From Hirsutella rhossiliensis (taxonomy: Eukaryota; Ascomycota; Sordariomycetes; Hypocreales; Ophiocordycipitaceae), in NCBI RefSeq assembly GCF_020360975.1, contig NW_025408685.1, positions 930,001-994,000 of the forward strand: a stretch of 64,000 bases of DNA. The letters are read 5' to 3'. This document shows positions 30,047 through 41,267 of this stretch, piece after piece. The notes beneath the pieces were generated by a model. That model saw nothing but the letters and a program-made list of their open reading frames with translations, did no database searches and had not been told where the DNA came from. Position 1 is the first letter of the stretch, and each line of letters begins with the position of its first letter. Made by a program: the position numbers and the translations under genes.

Positions 30047-31378
30047 TGCCTCAAACGTGTGGTCGCACGCGTGCGGGGTGAAAGAAGCGGCGTGGATTGG
30101 CAGGGCCCAGCGAATCGGAGCCCAGGCTGTCACGGGAGGCTTTCGCACAGTGGCAACGGCAGTGGCCGAGGCCGAGGCCGGCGTGCAATCGTTCCGAGAA
30201 CGGCATGCTCAAGCGGCAGCGAAATTCTGGATAAGGATGCGGACGCTCCCGAAGACGCATCCTCTGACATCGTTGAGGCTCAAGCTGAACAGGAGGTATG
30301 CGTCGCCAATGCAGAAGCTCGCCTCGGCGATGGGAAGACTAGATACCAAACGCCTGGAAGTCATCCACGAGTTCGCACTGGCGCCGTGGGACGAACGAGT
30401 GCAGGCAACGTACGAGGCAGACCGAGCGGAGGTGCTGAAGTCGGATGACCCGGAGGACATCACTATCGCGACGTCCAGCTCGCAAAGGAAAGGCAAGGTC
30501 GGGTTGGGAGGCGTCGTTCGGGATGCTTCCCGTGACAGCGCAGACGAGGTGCTGGCCAGCTACTCCGTCACCCTTGGCTCCAGTGATGAGCAGAATGCCT
30601 ACACAGCAGGACTCGAGGCAATCGCCATGGCCCTGAGGTGTGTACCTCTAGGTCTTCATGACCGACAGCTCACAGTTGTGACAAGCAACCGCGCTGTCCT
30701 GCAAGTCATCGGGCGACCGCGGCAGCAGTCTGGTCAGTGCACGATACGGGCGATATACGGATCTGTTGAGTATCTTGCGAAAAGAGGCTGCAGAGTCAGA
30801 CTTCGTTGGGTGCCTGCAAAGAATGAGGAGTTCACCCTTGGGCCACTGGCCAAAATGCAGGCGAAAAGAGCGACGCGAGATGAATGCATCGCTGAACCGG
30901 CAACGTTTCAGGCAAGAGCAACGACGTTACGACTGCTGCTCAACGAACACACTCGCGTTCGTCAGATCCCAGAAAGGGTTGAAAGCACTCAAAGCGCATC
31001 GATAAAGCATTGCCGGGCAAGCACACCCGCAAGATGTACGACGAGCTAACTAGAAAGGAATCTGAAGTGTTGGTACAACTTCGAACTGGCAAATCACGAC
31101 TGAATGGCTACCTTCGCAAAATCGGGGCAGAGGAATCGGATGACTGCACCTGCGGACAGTCGGCGGAAACGGTGGAACATTTCCTCTTTCGATGCAGAAG
31201 ATGGACGGTACAACGAGAAATCATGCTTCGATATGCTCGCGGAAAGATGGGAAACCTGTCTTTCTTCCTAGGAGGCAAGGCAGAGTCAGACGACGACAAG
31301 TGGCAACCTGATATTGGGGCTGTGCGTGCGACGATACAGTTCGCATTGGCGACAAAACGCTTCAGTATGGACCGTTAA
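30047..31378 (+). pseudogene. LINE ORF2, C-terminal part with RNase H and zinc-binding tail
   Basis: It continues the RT directly (ASNVWSHACGVKEAAWIGRAQ), then an RNase H-like domain (VGLGGVVRDASRD, NAYTAGLEAIAMAL, VVTSNRAVLQVI) and the usual C-terminal CTCGQSAETVEHFLFRC. A frameshift near 31010-31040 separates RNase H from the tail. The RNase H active-site acidic residues are partly changed (VTSNRAV where D is usual). Confidence 0.85.
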
Positions 31379-31679
31379 CGGGCCATGTACTGATCAAGAA
31401 CAACCATACTAACACAACAGCCTTCAACTTGGCAGACCGCGCTTCAGTCGCTGAAGGTAGGACGCTGAACACTTGGAGAAACTGACCTTCAAGTAGGCCT
31501 GTCATGTCACAGCGAACGAGGCTGGAAACAGATGAAAAGAAGCGTGGGGCTTGGGGTGAGATGGAACAATGTACAGTAGGTAAGTAGCTTAGCGTAGTGG
31601 CTCTATGGGGGAACCCTCCGGGCGCAATACAAAAAAAAAAAAAAAAAAAAGCTGGTGCTGGACACCACAGTAGCCAGTA

Positions 31680-33443
31680 CACCGCAATAGCCAGAATTTT
31701 CACCGTCTAACTTCAATCACCTACACTTCAACCAGATCACAATCCTTTGACTTGCAGAGATGGAAGCACGTATCCAAGAAGCTCTTCGATATATTGAACA
31801 TTTTTCTGGTGCGAAGGTGGCCACGGTTGCTCGGGAATTCGGCGTACCACGCAATCGATTGCGATACCGCCTTGAAGGCCGTCCTCCCAAAACAGGCAGA
31901 CCAGCCACGAATTTGAAGCTATCGCGACCAGAAGAGGCGGCTTTGTGTTACATCGATCGCCTTGACAATATCAACCTTGCGGTACGCCCAGAGTTCGTCA
32001 CCGATGCGGCAAATCACATCTTGCATCAGCGATCTGGTCAAGCCGATCTCGTTATTGGTAGCAGGTGGACTTCTCGCTTTCTCAAACGTCACGGCTACTT
32101 CAAGAAGCTTCAAAGAAGCTCCACTCAGAACGTCAAGCCTCCGAAGACCTCACCCGCGTCAATCAGTATTTCCAGAGCCTCCACAAGGTCATCCAAGAGA
32201 AGGTATACCCCTGAAGATATCTGGAATATGGACGAGACCGGATTTCGGATCGGAGTTGGCAAAGATCAATTGGTCGTCACTAAACGAAAGAGAGCCCATT
32301 ATTTTGCTATCCCTGAGAACAGGAGTCTGCCACTGCGATCGAGGCTATCTCGGCTGGTGGAGCTTTCATTCCCGCTTTCTTAATCCTATCTGGACAGATG
32401 CACATGACCTCATGGTATCAGATACCTGGTCTAGATCCCGATACAGCTATCCGACCTACATCGACCGGCTACTCAAACGACGAAATTAGTCTGGAATGGC
32501 TTCAACATTTTGACAAGCATTCGGCAAAGACCTCGAGAAGCTCGAAGCGTCTGCTAATTCTCGATGGCCATGGCTCCCACCACACAAGGCAATTCATTCA
32601 GTATTGCGACGAACACGGCATCATTCCATTCGGTATGCCCCCGAATCTCACGCATCTACTCCAGCCTCTGGATGTTGTGGTATTCCAGCCATTGAAGCAC
32701 TACCACGCCAAAGCGCTGGAAGTTATGGTTCGAGACGGCCTTGTCAATATAACCAAACTCGAATTTCTTTCCTGCATTCAGCAAGTACGATCACAAGCCT
32801 TCAGACAAAATACTATTCGCTCTGCATTCCGAAAAACGGGAATCTGGCCACCGAATCCACAAGCGGTACTCCAGCTGCTGGAGGCTCGTCAGACGAAAAA
32901 GACGCCCACTCCTCCCCCCAATTTAGAACCACTCTTCACCATTCGAGACGCCACTGACTCTTCGGCAAATAAACAAAGTAGCTGATAAACTCGAGATCGT
33001 ACTCCAAGAAGACGAAGACCTAAATCCCGAATTTTCTCGCGATTTGGGTCGCTTTATTCGGGGATCGCTATCTCTGGCTACCGAACTTGTGCAGACCAAA
33101 AGAGATCTGGGAAGGACTAAAATGGCCGAACGCATCCAACAACAACGTAAGGCGATGAGAAACACGCAATTGCAATCGGGAGGGGTTTGACGGTAGCCCA
33201 AGGGCGTGAAATGGTGCAGAAAAGGGAGGAAGACCAAATCGCTAAGGCTAGAAAGGTGATCGAGGCCGCGGAGTTGAAGGCACGCAGCGCACGCAGGCGA
33301 TGGTTTGAAGAGGCAGCAAAAAAGGCTCGTAAATGGAGGGCATCTGGAAGGCTGCCCAGGGTGGAAATATGCGATTCTGAGCGCGGAACGCGGTGGCTGA
33401 AGCGATTTTAGTTGGAGGAGTCGAAAATCTGGCTATTGCGGTG
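31680..33443 (+). mobile_element. pogo-type transposon 2 (1,764 bp)
   Basis: Short TIRs CACCGCAATAGCCAGA (31680-31695) and TCTGGCTATTGCGGTG (33428-33443) are flanked by TA at 31678-31679 and 33444-33445. The element sits 27 bp after the LINE poly(A) and its right TA is immediately followed by the CTAGGGGG end of a transposon-1 fragment. Confidence 0.9.
31760..33411 (+). pseudogene. pogo-type transposase of transposon 2, frameshifted
   Basis: It starts MEARIQEALRYIEHFSGAKVATVAREF, a psq-type helix-turn-helix, followed by a CENP-B-like part (WTSRFLKRHGYFKK). All three DDE motifs are present: NMDETGF (about 32230), LLILDGHGSH (about 32555) and HLLQPLDVVVF (about 32655), then RSAFRKTGIWPPNP. The frame is broken near 32330-32400 and near 32985; a Lys/Arg-rich C-terminal helix (REMVQKREEDQIAKARKV) ends at 33411. 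Confidence 0.88.
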
Positions 33444-33445
33444 TA

Positions 33446-33671
33446 CTAGGGGGGCCTAAAAGTCGGCCAAATCCCCGTCCCCGATCCTCAGGGACGGGGG
33501 GGCCACTGACCGGGAAAAAGGACGCTCACACGGAAAAGAAATCAAGGTACATAGAAATGTACCTTAGTGCACGCAAAACTGAAGTTTCCATTCTTAACAG
33601 CATATCCTTGATTATTCAATATCATCTCCGCACTTCCATTAGATAACCTTAAGCTATGCAACAACACCATA
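33446..33671 (-). mobile_element. End fragment of pogo transposon 1 family
   Basis: It repeats, in inverted orientation, the right end of transposon 1 (29830-30044): the 92-bp TIR and then AAGAAATCAAGGTACATAG and about 115 further bases. It starts exactly at the TA shared with transposon 2. At 33670-33671 another TA is followed by the end of a third pogo family. Confidence 0.9.
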
Positions 33672-33820
33672 ACGTAATCTACCCCCTTCCTGGTCACACC
33701 CCCTACCTGCTCAAAAATTCTCCACCCAAGCGACCCGCACCTCATGGCGAGACAGGCCGACCACCATGACGGAAATTCTCACGAAGAGAGTAGCAGTTCA
33801 AAGGGCATAATTATTTTAGG
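33672..33820 (+). mobile_element. End fragment of pogo transposon 3 family
   Basis: It begins ACGTAATCTACCCCCTTCC after TA and matches the TIR of the element at 52890-54989, including the transposase start (ATGGCGAGACAGGCCGACCA, encoding MARQADHHDG). It is cut off by the Copia LTR. The TA target corresponds to CCATATACG in the intact transposon 1, so this element had inserted into a transposon-1 copy. Confidence 0.8.
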
Positions 33821-33825
33821 GTGCA

Positions 33826-34054
33826 TGTGTTCTCCGCCTTTCTTCTCCCTGTCTGCTGTACCATTCTCCCATTTATGCCTCTTGCTCTCTCTTCTTCAGT
33901 CTTCCATCTCCTTCCTTGCTGACTTACTAATGCATAGGCACCCTCTCTCCGCGTCAGCTTGCCACGTCATCCCACTTTCATCCTGTCTCGTCCCTACACC
34001 TTCAGCTAGCTATCAGGCTTCAGGACCAAGTCTTAGACCCTTCTTCTCGACACA
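33826..34054 (-). repeat. Copia 3' LTR (229 bp)
   Basis: The ends are TGTGT..GACACA. On the minus strand it is preceded by the polypurine tract CTAAGGGGG, as expected at the pol-LTR border. GTGCA precedes its outer end. The other LTR is not in the window. Confidence 0.65.
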
Positions 34055-34132
34055 CCCCCTTAGCTGTTGCCTATCCCTAGCAGAGGGAACAGATACAACC
34101 AGACTTGCAAGGGCAACCTCAGTTGAGCCGGG

Positions 34133-36214
34133 CTAGTGTTCGTGTAGGTCGTGAGACGGCCTCATTCGGTGTTCCCTACAGTCCTTGATCTTGTCCTTCA
34201 GCTCCTCCAGCCTAGCCTCCAGTTTCAACCTTTCACCAATCTCTTCAAGCCCAATCAGCCGAAGGAATTCCGCTAGCTTCTGCTTTGGGAGAGCTTTTGT
34301 CAACCCATCGGCTCGCATTTCAGCTGTTGGAACCCAACGAGGGCGTATTCTGCTTCCTTGCACTTCCTGACGTAGCCAGTGTTGGTGTATATCAACATGC
34401 CGTAGCCTGGTTGACAACTTCGGACTTCCTTCTTCTAGGAGCCTTATAGTCTGCGTGTTATCGCACTCGACTACCAACGGCGACGGGATTTGTAGTTGCA
34501 AAGAACGGAGCAGTCTGCTGAGGAAGATGGCTTCCTTTGATGCTTCTGAAAGAGCGAGCAGCTCTGCCTCTGTGCTTGATGTAGCCACAGTAGCTTGCTT
34601 TGATGCTCTCCATGCGACAGATCCTCCAAACAGGGTCATGACATATCCCTGGGAGCTCTTCCTATCGACTGAATTGTCTGCAAATGAGGAATCACTTGAA
34701 CAGAGGAAAATCTCTGCTGCAGCCGGCTTTCTGCTACCCCTTTTTCTGCTTCCGGTACTTCCGAGGCGTAGACCATATGATCGTGTGGCATAGAGGTATA
34801 GGATCACTCTGTCTGCTGCCTTTTGATGTGTCGGGCCTGGATTCTGATTGAAGCGGGCTAGTCGGGAGACTGCAAAAGCGATATCTGGTCTTGTTGAAAT
34901 TGCTGAGAATAAGAGGGATCCGACCTTCTGAAGGTAGCTATGCTTGTCTTGGTCTCTTGCTTGGATCTGTTCTGAAAGGAGCTCTTCGTTGGTGGCCATC
35001 GGGGTGCTAGGAAGCTTTATGCCTAGTTTGTCCGGTACATACTTATGAGCGATCTTGTCGATATAGGCATCTTGCGTCAGCCAAATCGTCCGACTAGGTC
35101 GGTGCCTAAGGATACGGATCCCCAAGAACCACTTTGGTTCCCCTAGTATGCTCATCTTGTATCGTTGCTGCAGGCCGGATATAGCTTCCGTGGCGACTTG
35201 CTGGTCCTTTTTTCGATAGGCCCAGATGATGTCGTCGACATAGAAGAAGACGATGACGGCTCCTTTCATCATGACGCATGGTTCCTGGGGGACTGTCTTG
35301 CAGCCTAGATTCTCGAGGGATGCCGTGAGATGCTGTTGCCAAAGAAGGGGGGGACGGCGAAGTCCATAGAGGGCTTTTCGTAGCCGTAGAACTTTACCCC
35401 TCCTCTCAAAGCCAGGTGGCATCTTCATAAAAACGACTTCTTCTTCCTCAAGAGGGCAATTTACAAATGCGTTGATCGCGTCCATCTGGTCAAGCTCAAG
35501 GTCGTATTCAGCTGCTAGAGCCATCAGGGTCCGGAATGACATCCCTGCTAACGTTGTGGCTCTAGTCGGAAGGTCTCCTTTTTCTTGCTGGTTCCCACAG
35601 ACCACAAGGCGGGCTTTGCACTTCCGAAGGATCCCGTGTTTGTCAGTCTTGTACACAAAGACCCATTGACATCCAAGAACCTGTTGTCCTCGGGCTTTCT
35701 TCCGAGGAACTTCCTCAAAGGACCCCATCTCTTCGTGTGAGGCTAGGTGGTCTCTTTGGGCTTGCATGAATTCCTCTTTGAATGGGTGCCTTTGGAGCTG
35801 CTTCTGGTTCATTGGTGGATCCGGGAGATCTCTCTTGTGCATCTTCTTCGGGGTCGGTCTGAATTGCCTGCCTGCTGTGAAAGCTCCATGGCATCCGTCT
35901 TCAACAGGGGTAGGAATAAAATCAGCGAATCGGTCAAACAACTGGTCTTCCTGGTCTATCCCTGTCTGGTCCGATGCTTCTCGTGCTTTCGAAGCAACCG
36001 CGGACCACAGCCCGAAAGAGGAGGAAGGCGCATGATCCCACCCGACGATATGTGCAATGAGGTGGTCAAAGCTGCGCCTTGGGGATTCTCGGAATGGTTT
36101 GCTGGAGCTCGCGTCCCGACCAAGGCAGCCCGTCCCAATCTCGTGTAGAAAGTGAAGGAGCGTAGGCACCCCCCCCCCTTTGTCTCGGTTCCCATGTTTC
36201 TCCTTTTCTTGCAA
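34133..36214 (-). CDS. Copia pol, reverse transcriptase and RNase H (5' truncated)
   Basis: A 693-codon open frame. RT: CQWVFVYKTDKHGILRKCKARLVVCG, DQMDAINAFVNC, KALYGLRRPPLLW and YVDDI (about 35235). Copia-type RNase H: FLCSSDSSFADNSVDRKSSQGY, STEAELLALSEA, CDNTQTIRLLEEG, HVDIHQHWLRQEV and the terminal PADGLTK-like MRADGLTKALPK. The N-terminal 120 residues are a linker; integrase, protease and gag are missing upstream. The open frame suggests it was truncated recently. Confidence 0.9.
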   Translation of the reverse strand: MQEKEKHGNRDKGGGVPTLLHFLHEIGTGCLGRDASSSKPFRESPRRSFDHLIAHIVGWDHAPSSSFGLWSAVASKAREASDQTGIDQEDQLFDRFADFIPTPVEDGCHGAFTAGRQFRPTPKKMHKRDLPDPPMNQKQLQRHPFKEEFMQAQRDHLASHEEMGSFEEVPRKKARGQQVLGCQWVFVYKTDKHGILRKCKARLVVCGNQQEKGDLPTRATTLAGMSFRTLMALAAEYDLELDQMDAINAFVNCPLEEEEVVFMKMPPGFERRGKVLRLRKALYGLRRPPLLWQQHLTASLENLGCKTVPQEPCVMMKGAVIVFFYVDDIIWAYRKKDQQVATEAISGLQQRYKMSILGEPKWFLGIRILRHRPSRTIWLTQDAYIDKIAHKYVPDKLGIKLPSTPMATNEELLSEQIQARDQDKHSYLQKVGSLLFSAISTRPDIAFAVSRLARFNQNPGPTHQKAADRVILYLYATRSYGLRLGSTGSRKRGSRKPAAAEIFLCSSDSSFADNSVDRKSSQGYVMTLFGGSVAWRASKQATVATSSTEAELLALSEASKEAIFLSRLLRSLQLQIPSPLVVECDNTQTIRLLEEGSPKLSTRLRHVDIHQHWLRQEVQGSRIRPRWVPTAEMRADGLTKALPKQKLAEFLRLIGLEEIGERLKLEARLEELKDKIKDCREHRMRPSHDLHEH

Positions 36215-36267
36215 CTCTCTGAAAGCCAGCAGACGCCAAACGATCTAACAAGTCCCTTTTGCCCGCC

Positions 36268-36903
36268 ATGTCTACTGACTCTCCCTCGACAATACAAGGG
36301 AATATGAGTTCCACCGAATCGACTGCCTGTGGACAAACTGGCCATCTTCGTGCTCTCGATATGCTTATTCGTCCTGCTTCGCCTACATCAGAATTTTCGG
36401 ATACTGAAGGTCAATATAACGACGTAAGTCGTCGAGACAAAAATGCGCAAGACGAGATTGCAGGGTCACCTACGGCGAATACACAGCCTGTGTTCGCACC
36501 TAGCGATCTTGAAGATGGTGGTCACTGTTCCTCTTACGACGATGGCAAGGAGAATCGTCCTCCTGCTGGGCTTGCTTTTCGAGTCGCTGTATCCGACACC
36601 CGTTATCGAGTAGAAGCCAGCGGTACCGTCGATAACAGACAAGACAGACAGGTTGAAATGGAATTCGACCTCCCTCTCTGCGAGCCTGTCAGCATTACCA
36701 TCAGCCTTTCTAAGTCTTCTCCTTCGGGCGCGTCTCGACACACCAGGCAATTCAAGCGGAGAGACTATGACGGGAACTCGAGGAGTGTGGATACAGAATT
36801 TCGAGCGTCTGAACGAAGATGGCAGAACCATGGGCAGGGGCACAAGCGACAGCGGATTCACAAATCTCGGAAGAGCAAGCGACTAGTCGTAGAGGAGTTT
36901 TGA
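36268..36903 (+). CDS. Hypothetical protein, 211 aa
   Basis: The frame starts MSTDSPSTIQGNMSS and ends VVEEF. The N-terminal half is Ser/Thr/Asp-rich and probably disordered, a middle part (LAFRVAVSDTRYRVEASG) has beta character, and the C-terminus is very basic with KRQRIHKSRKSKR, a nuclear-localisation-like stretch. I do not recognise a family. It abuts the broken end of the Copia element, so it may be a host gene fragment or a piece of a transposon. An in-frame TTG at 36259 precedes the ATG. Confidence 0.35.
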   Translation: MSTDSPSTIQGNMSSTESTACGQTGHLRALDMLIRPASPTSEFSDTEGQYNDVSRRDKNAQDEIAGSPTANTQPVFAPSDLEDGGHCSSYDDGKENRPPAGLAFRVAVSDTRYRVEASGTVDNRQDRQVEMEFDLPLCEPVSITISLSKSSPSGASRHTRQFKRRDYDGNSRSVDTEFRASERRWQNHGQGHKRQRIHKSRKSKRLVVEEF

Positions 36904-37745
36904 GTTCTCCTATCTTCACCAGCTATTAGAATGGTAGTAGCCCCTAGATACATCCTCTAAGAAACGTTTACTCCACAAGCTGGCATTTACATCCTCGCTC
37001 GCCTTCATACTGCCCTCGGGTCACCGAATCATGCGATTCTTGTCGATGATTCAAGACGGCGTCGGTTGTGAGCGCCCTTGCCGCCTTTCAACACGAGTCC
37101 AAGTCTAAGTGAGTCGGTCAACTCGGTCGTGAGCACACTGCGGCGAGTCGTTTGTGGCGAAATAACTACCCGGGCTTCCCGCAGTCGCATGTTGACTTGA
37201 GCATGCTGAAAATTGAATCGAGGCTCCTCGCTAAATCCCTTTTCTGAGGTTGACTGTTGCTTTCTTACTCTCCACCATAAGCGTGATGAGTGATTGCCGC
37301 TGCCTTTCCCTATGTTAGGGTGTCGTAGGCCGGAACAGCCCCCACTTCATGCTTGGCTCGCCGCTTTGACTGCCATCAGAACTGTAGTCGTTCACGGCGA
37401 GCTCGTCGCGCATCCAACTCGGAAGGATTACTGTAAGGCGCACACAACTAGACAGAGAGTGAGGAACGGGGGTCAATCATTCAATTCATTGATCTCTGAA
37501 GATCCCATAAAATCCCGAGAATAGGCACCCTTCTTATATCATAGCATCCTCCGTTTCCTGACGGCCTACTCCGAGACATCCCGGAGGTATTCCTTTTCCA
37601 AGCGCGTGACAATTACTTGGAGCATTTGCACGACCTGAATGCAGCATATGCATGTGGCCCAAACTTGAGACGCTTAAATCTAAGGAATTGGCGGTAGACG
37701 GAGGGCGTACAGTGATGGAACCACCGTCTGTTTGATTCAGTGCCC
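36904..37745. other. Intergenic, no gene seen
   Basis: Short frames only. CAATTCATTGATCTCTGAAGA at about 37480-37505 recurs as CAATTGTTGATCTCTGAAGA near 47812-47832. Confidence 0.4.
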
Positions 37746-38647
37746 TCAGGATAACACAAGGTGCTCCGTCGACCGTTCAGTACCGGGGTCTGTCACCGCA
37801 GACAGCTGCACCTCTCTGTCGACCCGTTTCCTCTGGTGCTCTCTCATTATACTGTCCAGAGGTACTGCTGGCACAATTAAAATCGCCAGACAAAGTCCAC
37901 ACTGACTTCCAAACTGGTGTCTCACCCAACCAGTCACAGAACATATCAGGAGCACAGATGATGCTAGGAACACCAATCCGCTCACTGCCCCAAGCCACGG
38001 CATCCCTGGTTTGACGTCGGCTGCTCTGGCTGAAGCTGGTTAGAGTGCCGGTCAAAACGACGGAAAGACTGTGTCTTCCTCCATATTGCCATAACCATAA
38101 TAACGGTAACAAAGTGAGACACCATTGGAGCAGCCCACCAGTATTCGACGCCGGATAGCGGGAATTGCCAGACGGTCGCCCCAATAAAGGGAAGGTGAAA
38201 GACTAATGCTAGTCCAAAAATGATGATTCTCGCCTTGGAGGGGTCAGGCTCAACGGCGCTACAAAAATAGGCGTAAATCAAGGGATCGGCAACTTGAATA
38301 AGCTGGAAACAGTGAGTATATCGGGGACATAACTAGACGGGTTGGAATAGGAGTACCTCGATGGTGTCGACGCATAACATCGTGACTCCTTTCCAGGCCG
38401 TGAAGAAAGGGTAGGCAAGGACGCTCGGTAAGAGTGCATTTCTCGCACTGCCGAACAAAGAGGCAAATATTAATCCGGATCCCAAGAAGAGAGAAGCCGT
38501 AGAAATCAACGCCCAAGTTCGCCTACGCGAAGCTTCTCGAGGCTTGACTCTGATCATCCAGTACAGGTAGGGCGCCAGAAAGACCGTCGTCACGGCAAAC
38601 ATGACACCAGCCTCGATAACCTCCTTGATGGTAATCTCGTCATGCAT
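37746..38647 (-). CDS. Predicted polytopic membrane protein, about 263 aa
   Basis: Minus-strand exons are 38647-38357, 38302-38062 and 38005-37746. The first intron (54 bp, donor GTACTC, branch ACTCAC, acceptor TTCCAG) keeps frame. The second (38006-38061) is needed to join the frames and has a weak GTCGTT donor, so a frameshift is the alternative. About seven hydrophobic segments are visible, for example VMFAVTTVFLAPYLYWMI, ALISTASLFLGSGLIFA, IIIFGLALVFHLPFIGA, MVSHFVTVIMVMAIW and AVSGLVFLASSVLLI. The tail is charged (REHQRKRVDREVQ). Function unknown. Confidence 0.5.
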
Positions 38648-38649
38648 GT

Positions 38650-40443
38650 CGACATTTGACAACCTTTAATGGTGGAGAGAGTGGGACTGGGACCTGGTGT
38701 GATGAGAAGGCATATGAGCATCGGATTCTTAAGTCATAGCAGCAAATATTAGTACATAGCAAGTAACGCTCAGGTAAAAAGAGCCGCAGTACATTATCCT
38801 GTCTTTTTACAAACAGGACGACATACCTAGAGTAAGATGGTAATTGGGTGTTTTGTGCATAATAAGGTTACGCCATCATCGCCTTGGGGTTGGGCTACAC
38901 TCCGCTACAGTTGGTATGATGACTTGCATATATGAAGCATATGAGCTTTCTCCACATTAAAACAGCCTGGTCAGAGTAGGGTGGGTGGAATGGCACGTCT
39001 TCAACTGGTCAATGCGGTTGGCTCACAGTTACGAGGCCATCCAGTATCTCGGCATCACCAGCAGTGCATACAACCTGGTTCATGCACTCTAGCTTGCATG
39101 CGTCTAAGCACTACTTGAACAGGGGTCGGAACGCTATGGACCGGCACAGGAGGGCAACGTGTCCAGGGGCCGTGACGATACCATGAGCTCTCTGGTGGAG
39201 ATGGACCAAACAAGGATGGTCAAAGGCACGGCAAAAGGTGTCGTTGCTCCATTTTACCTTGAGATTCTTAGGGCAACGGGAAGCGTGTCTCTCAGTTGTG
39301 ACAATTCCGCAAGATGAGCTTCGTGCTTGCAAGCAGAGCCAAGAACTTGGCTCTCTCCTGGTCGGCCTTATCGAGGCCATTGGTCCTGAGCGTCAAGAAA
39401 AGGCAGGAATTTCAGGCGGGAAGGGAAGGATCAGAGAATAGATATCTGAGATTAGAAAAGGTAATTAGTTACTGGGCAATTCCTTCGGCTTTTTCGTCTC
39501 TTCAAGAATCATCTCCATCGCCCTTTCTAAAAGTGCTCTACCCTTATCGCTGTCCAACTCATCAACAGAACACGGTTCTTGACCATCCATAAAAACCGCG
39601 CTCGCACCGCAACTCGCCAATTTGACAAATCTTCTGGACTCTTCCTGCCATGCTTCGCGCATACCTATTTCCATTTCGGCGCTGATGCTCCTGAAAACCG
39701 GAATGTCCACTCCTCACCCAACCTGGACGGCCCCAAAATATCTATCCTCACTGAGCTTTCGACAATACCAGTAACGTAGTAGAGATGATTTATCTCTGAG
39801 GTCGTGGAAATTGTGGTGGAGTCTTTGTGAGGGTCTTGCATACACCTCTTGCAACTTTCGGTGATGATCTGAAAGGGTTGAACTCCCAGTCGGCACGGCT
39901 GGTCATGATTGCACTTCTTTTGATCAACATCGTCGAGGTGACCGCACCTCATCGAGCCTTGAGTGACAATATGAGATGCCATTATAGAAGACCTGTGAAC
40001 GGTGATGACTACCGGTTTGTCTATGCATGCGCCATTCGATGCCTTATATCATGATGATGATGCAGGGTTAAAAGCCACTCCACTCAATCCACTAGTGAAT
40101 TCCACTGCTAATCCACTGGCTTTTTTCAGTGGTTGGCCAATCCACTGAATCAGCTTACATCCGTCGTGGGTGGGTTGGTCGGCGTCCTTCTTGAGAACGA
40201 TGTGACATCGACGCAATCTGCATTTACAGTTACTGAGGCGATGATGAGGAAGGGCGCCAGTCCCAAAGTGGACTTTTTCAGAGCTGAGAAAAGTCCACTT
40301 CGGGACTAGCGTTAGATGCCGCAACTTACCTCATGTGAGAGCCCCCGCACTTCCCAGCCTCAAGTGTCGCTCCCTCCCTCTCACCTCAAGCCTCGAGGCT
40401 CCTTAAGCTACTCCCTCCAAATCCTCCAAGTAACGAGTTCAAA
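38650..40443. other. Intergenic; degenerate frames and a TCCACT-rich segment
   Basis: No gene I can support. Two overlapping minus-strand frames (39465-39982) might be a decayed gene. From 40074 to 40310 the hexamer TCCACT or its complement appears seven times. Confidence 0.4.
40259..40307. repeat. Long inverted repeat (about 20-bp stem)
   Basis: AGTCCCAAAGTGGACTTTTT pairs with AAAAGTCCACTTCGGGACT around a short centre (CAGAGCTGAG), with one mismatch. It lies 140 bp upstream of the gene at 40444. Confidence 0.8.
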
Positions 40444-41036
40444 ATGGGCCAATATTCGAGCGTAAATCCCCATGAGCTTAATACTGGAATAGTGAGTTGA
40501 ACTAAGGAGAACCTATTCGTGTGCTGACAAAACTTAGATAATTGAGTTCTTCAATACTGTCTGGCCAAAACTCGATGAAGATATCAAAATGCTTGTTCTC
40601 CATCAACTAAGGGCAAAAGAGCCTCAGAACTTTGAACCCAACCCTCCCTCATCATCTTCCTCTTCAGCATGCAGACCATTGCCCGAAGGCTTTCACTCTC
40701 TGAGAACTAGGGCTCCACCTCCCGAGCCTGTGCCTCCCCACAATCCCATTGCCAAATCCCCGACATTTACCCCGTTGCCTGAAGTAGTTAAGCTACACTT
40801 CGCCAAGTCCTGTCAAGATCCAGCAAAGTTCTTTGACCAGTCTGATAATGGGGAGACACCGACAAACCCTTTTCAGTGTGGAGCTTACCTGGCTCTTGTC
40901 CAGAACAAAAACATTGCGTGGATCGGACATATCCAGTTAAGATTCCTAACAGTTGGCTTTCATGAGCTAGAACTACACCTTAGGGAGACTTGCCAGAAGT
41001 TACAACCTAATCGGTGGGTTAGAAGAGAGCTAACTA

Positions 41037-41267
41037 TGTAAAAGGCTGGCCCGGAGTTTGTTCAACTAGCAGGTGCCTATGTGTTGTCTATCTAAAGCTA
41101 AGGAGGAAAGAAAGGAGAACTCGAGGCGAAGCCTCGAGTGCGAACTTATATCGCGTATCGTAGAATGTTCTCGTAGCGGCCGGCTCCGCAGAGCGGGGCC
41201 GGTGGCGGAATATGACCATCCGGACCCGGTACAACCGGGTCCACCATGCCGGGCACAGCCCGTGACA
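41037..41267 (-). repeat. Gypsy copy 2 3' LTR
   Basis: 231 bp, TGTAAAAGG to CCGTGACA on the plus strand; no difference seen from 46214-46444. It contains an 8-bp palindrome CTCGAGGC/GCCTCGAG. Confidence 0.97.

Larger units (their letters stand above)
25891..31650 (+). mobile_element. Tad-like LINE copy 3: ORF2 and 3' UTR, split by a pogo element
   Basis: The LINE sequence begins within ORF2, runs to 27459, is interrupted by the pogo element 27460-30044 and resumes at 30047. A 3' UTR matching that of copy 2 ends in a 20-base poly(A) at 31631-31650. The 5' part, including ORF1 and the endonuclease, is absent, or replaced by copy 2, which abuts it. Confidence 0.88.

Noticed and set aside
33672..33820. 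A separate short gene starting MARQADHHDG
   Set aside because: It is the TIR-proximal start of a truncated pogo family 3 transposase, cut by the Copia LTR.
39465..39982. Two overlapping minus-strand frames that could form one gene
   Set aside because: No intron with valid splice signals joins the frames and I recognise no domain; possibly a decayed gene.
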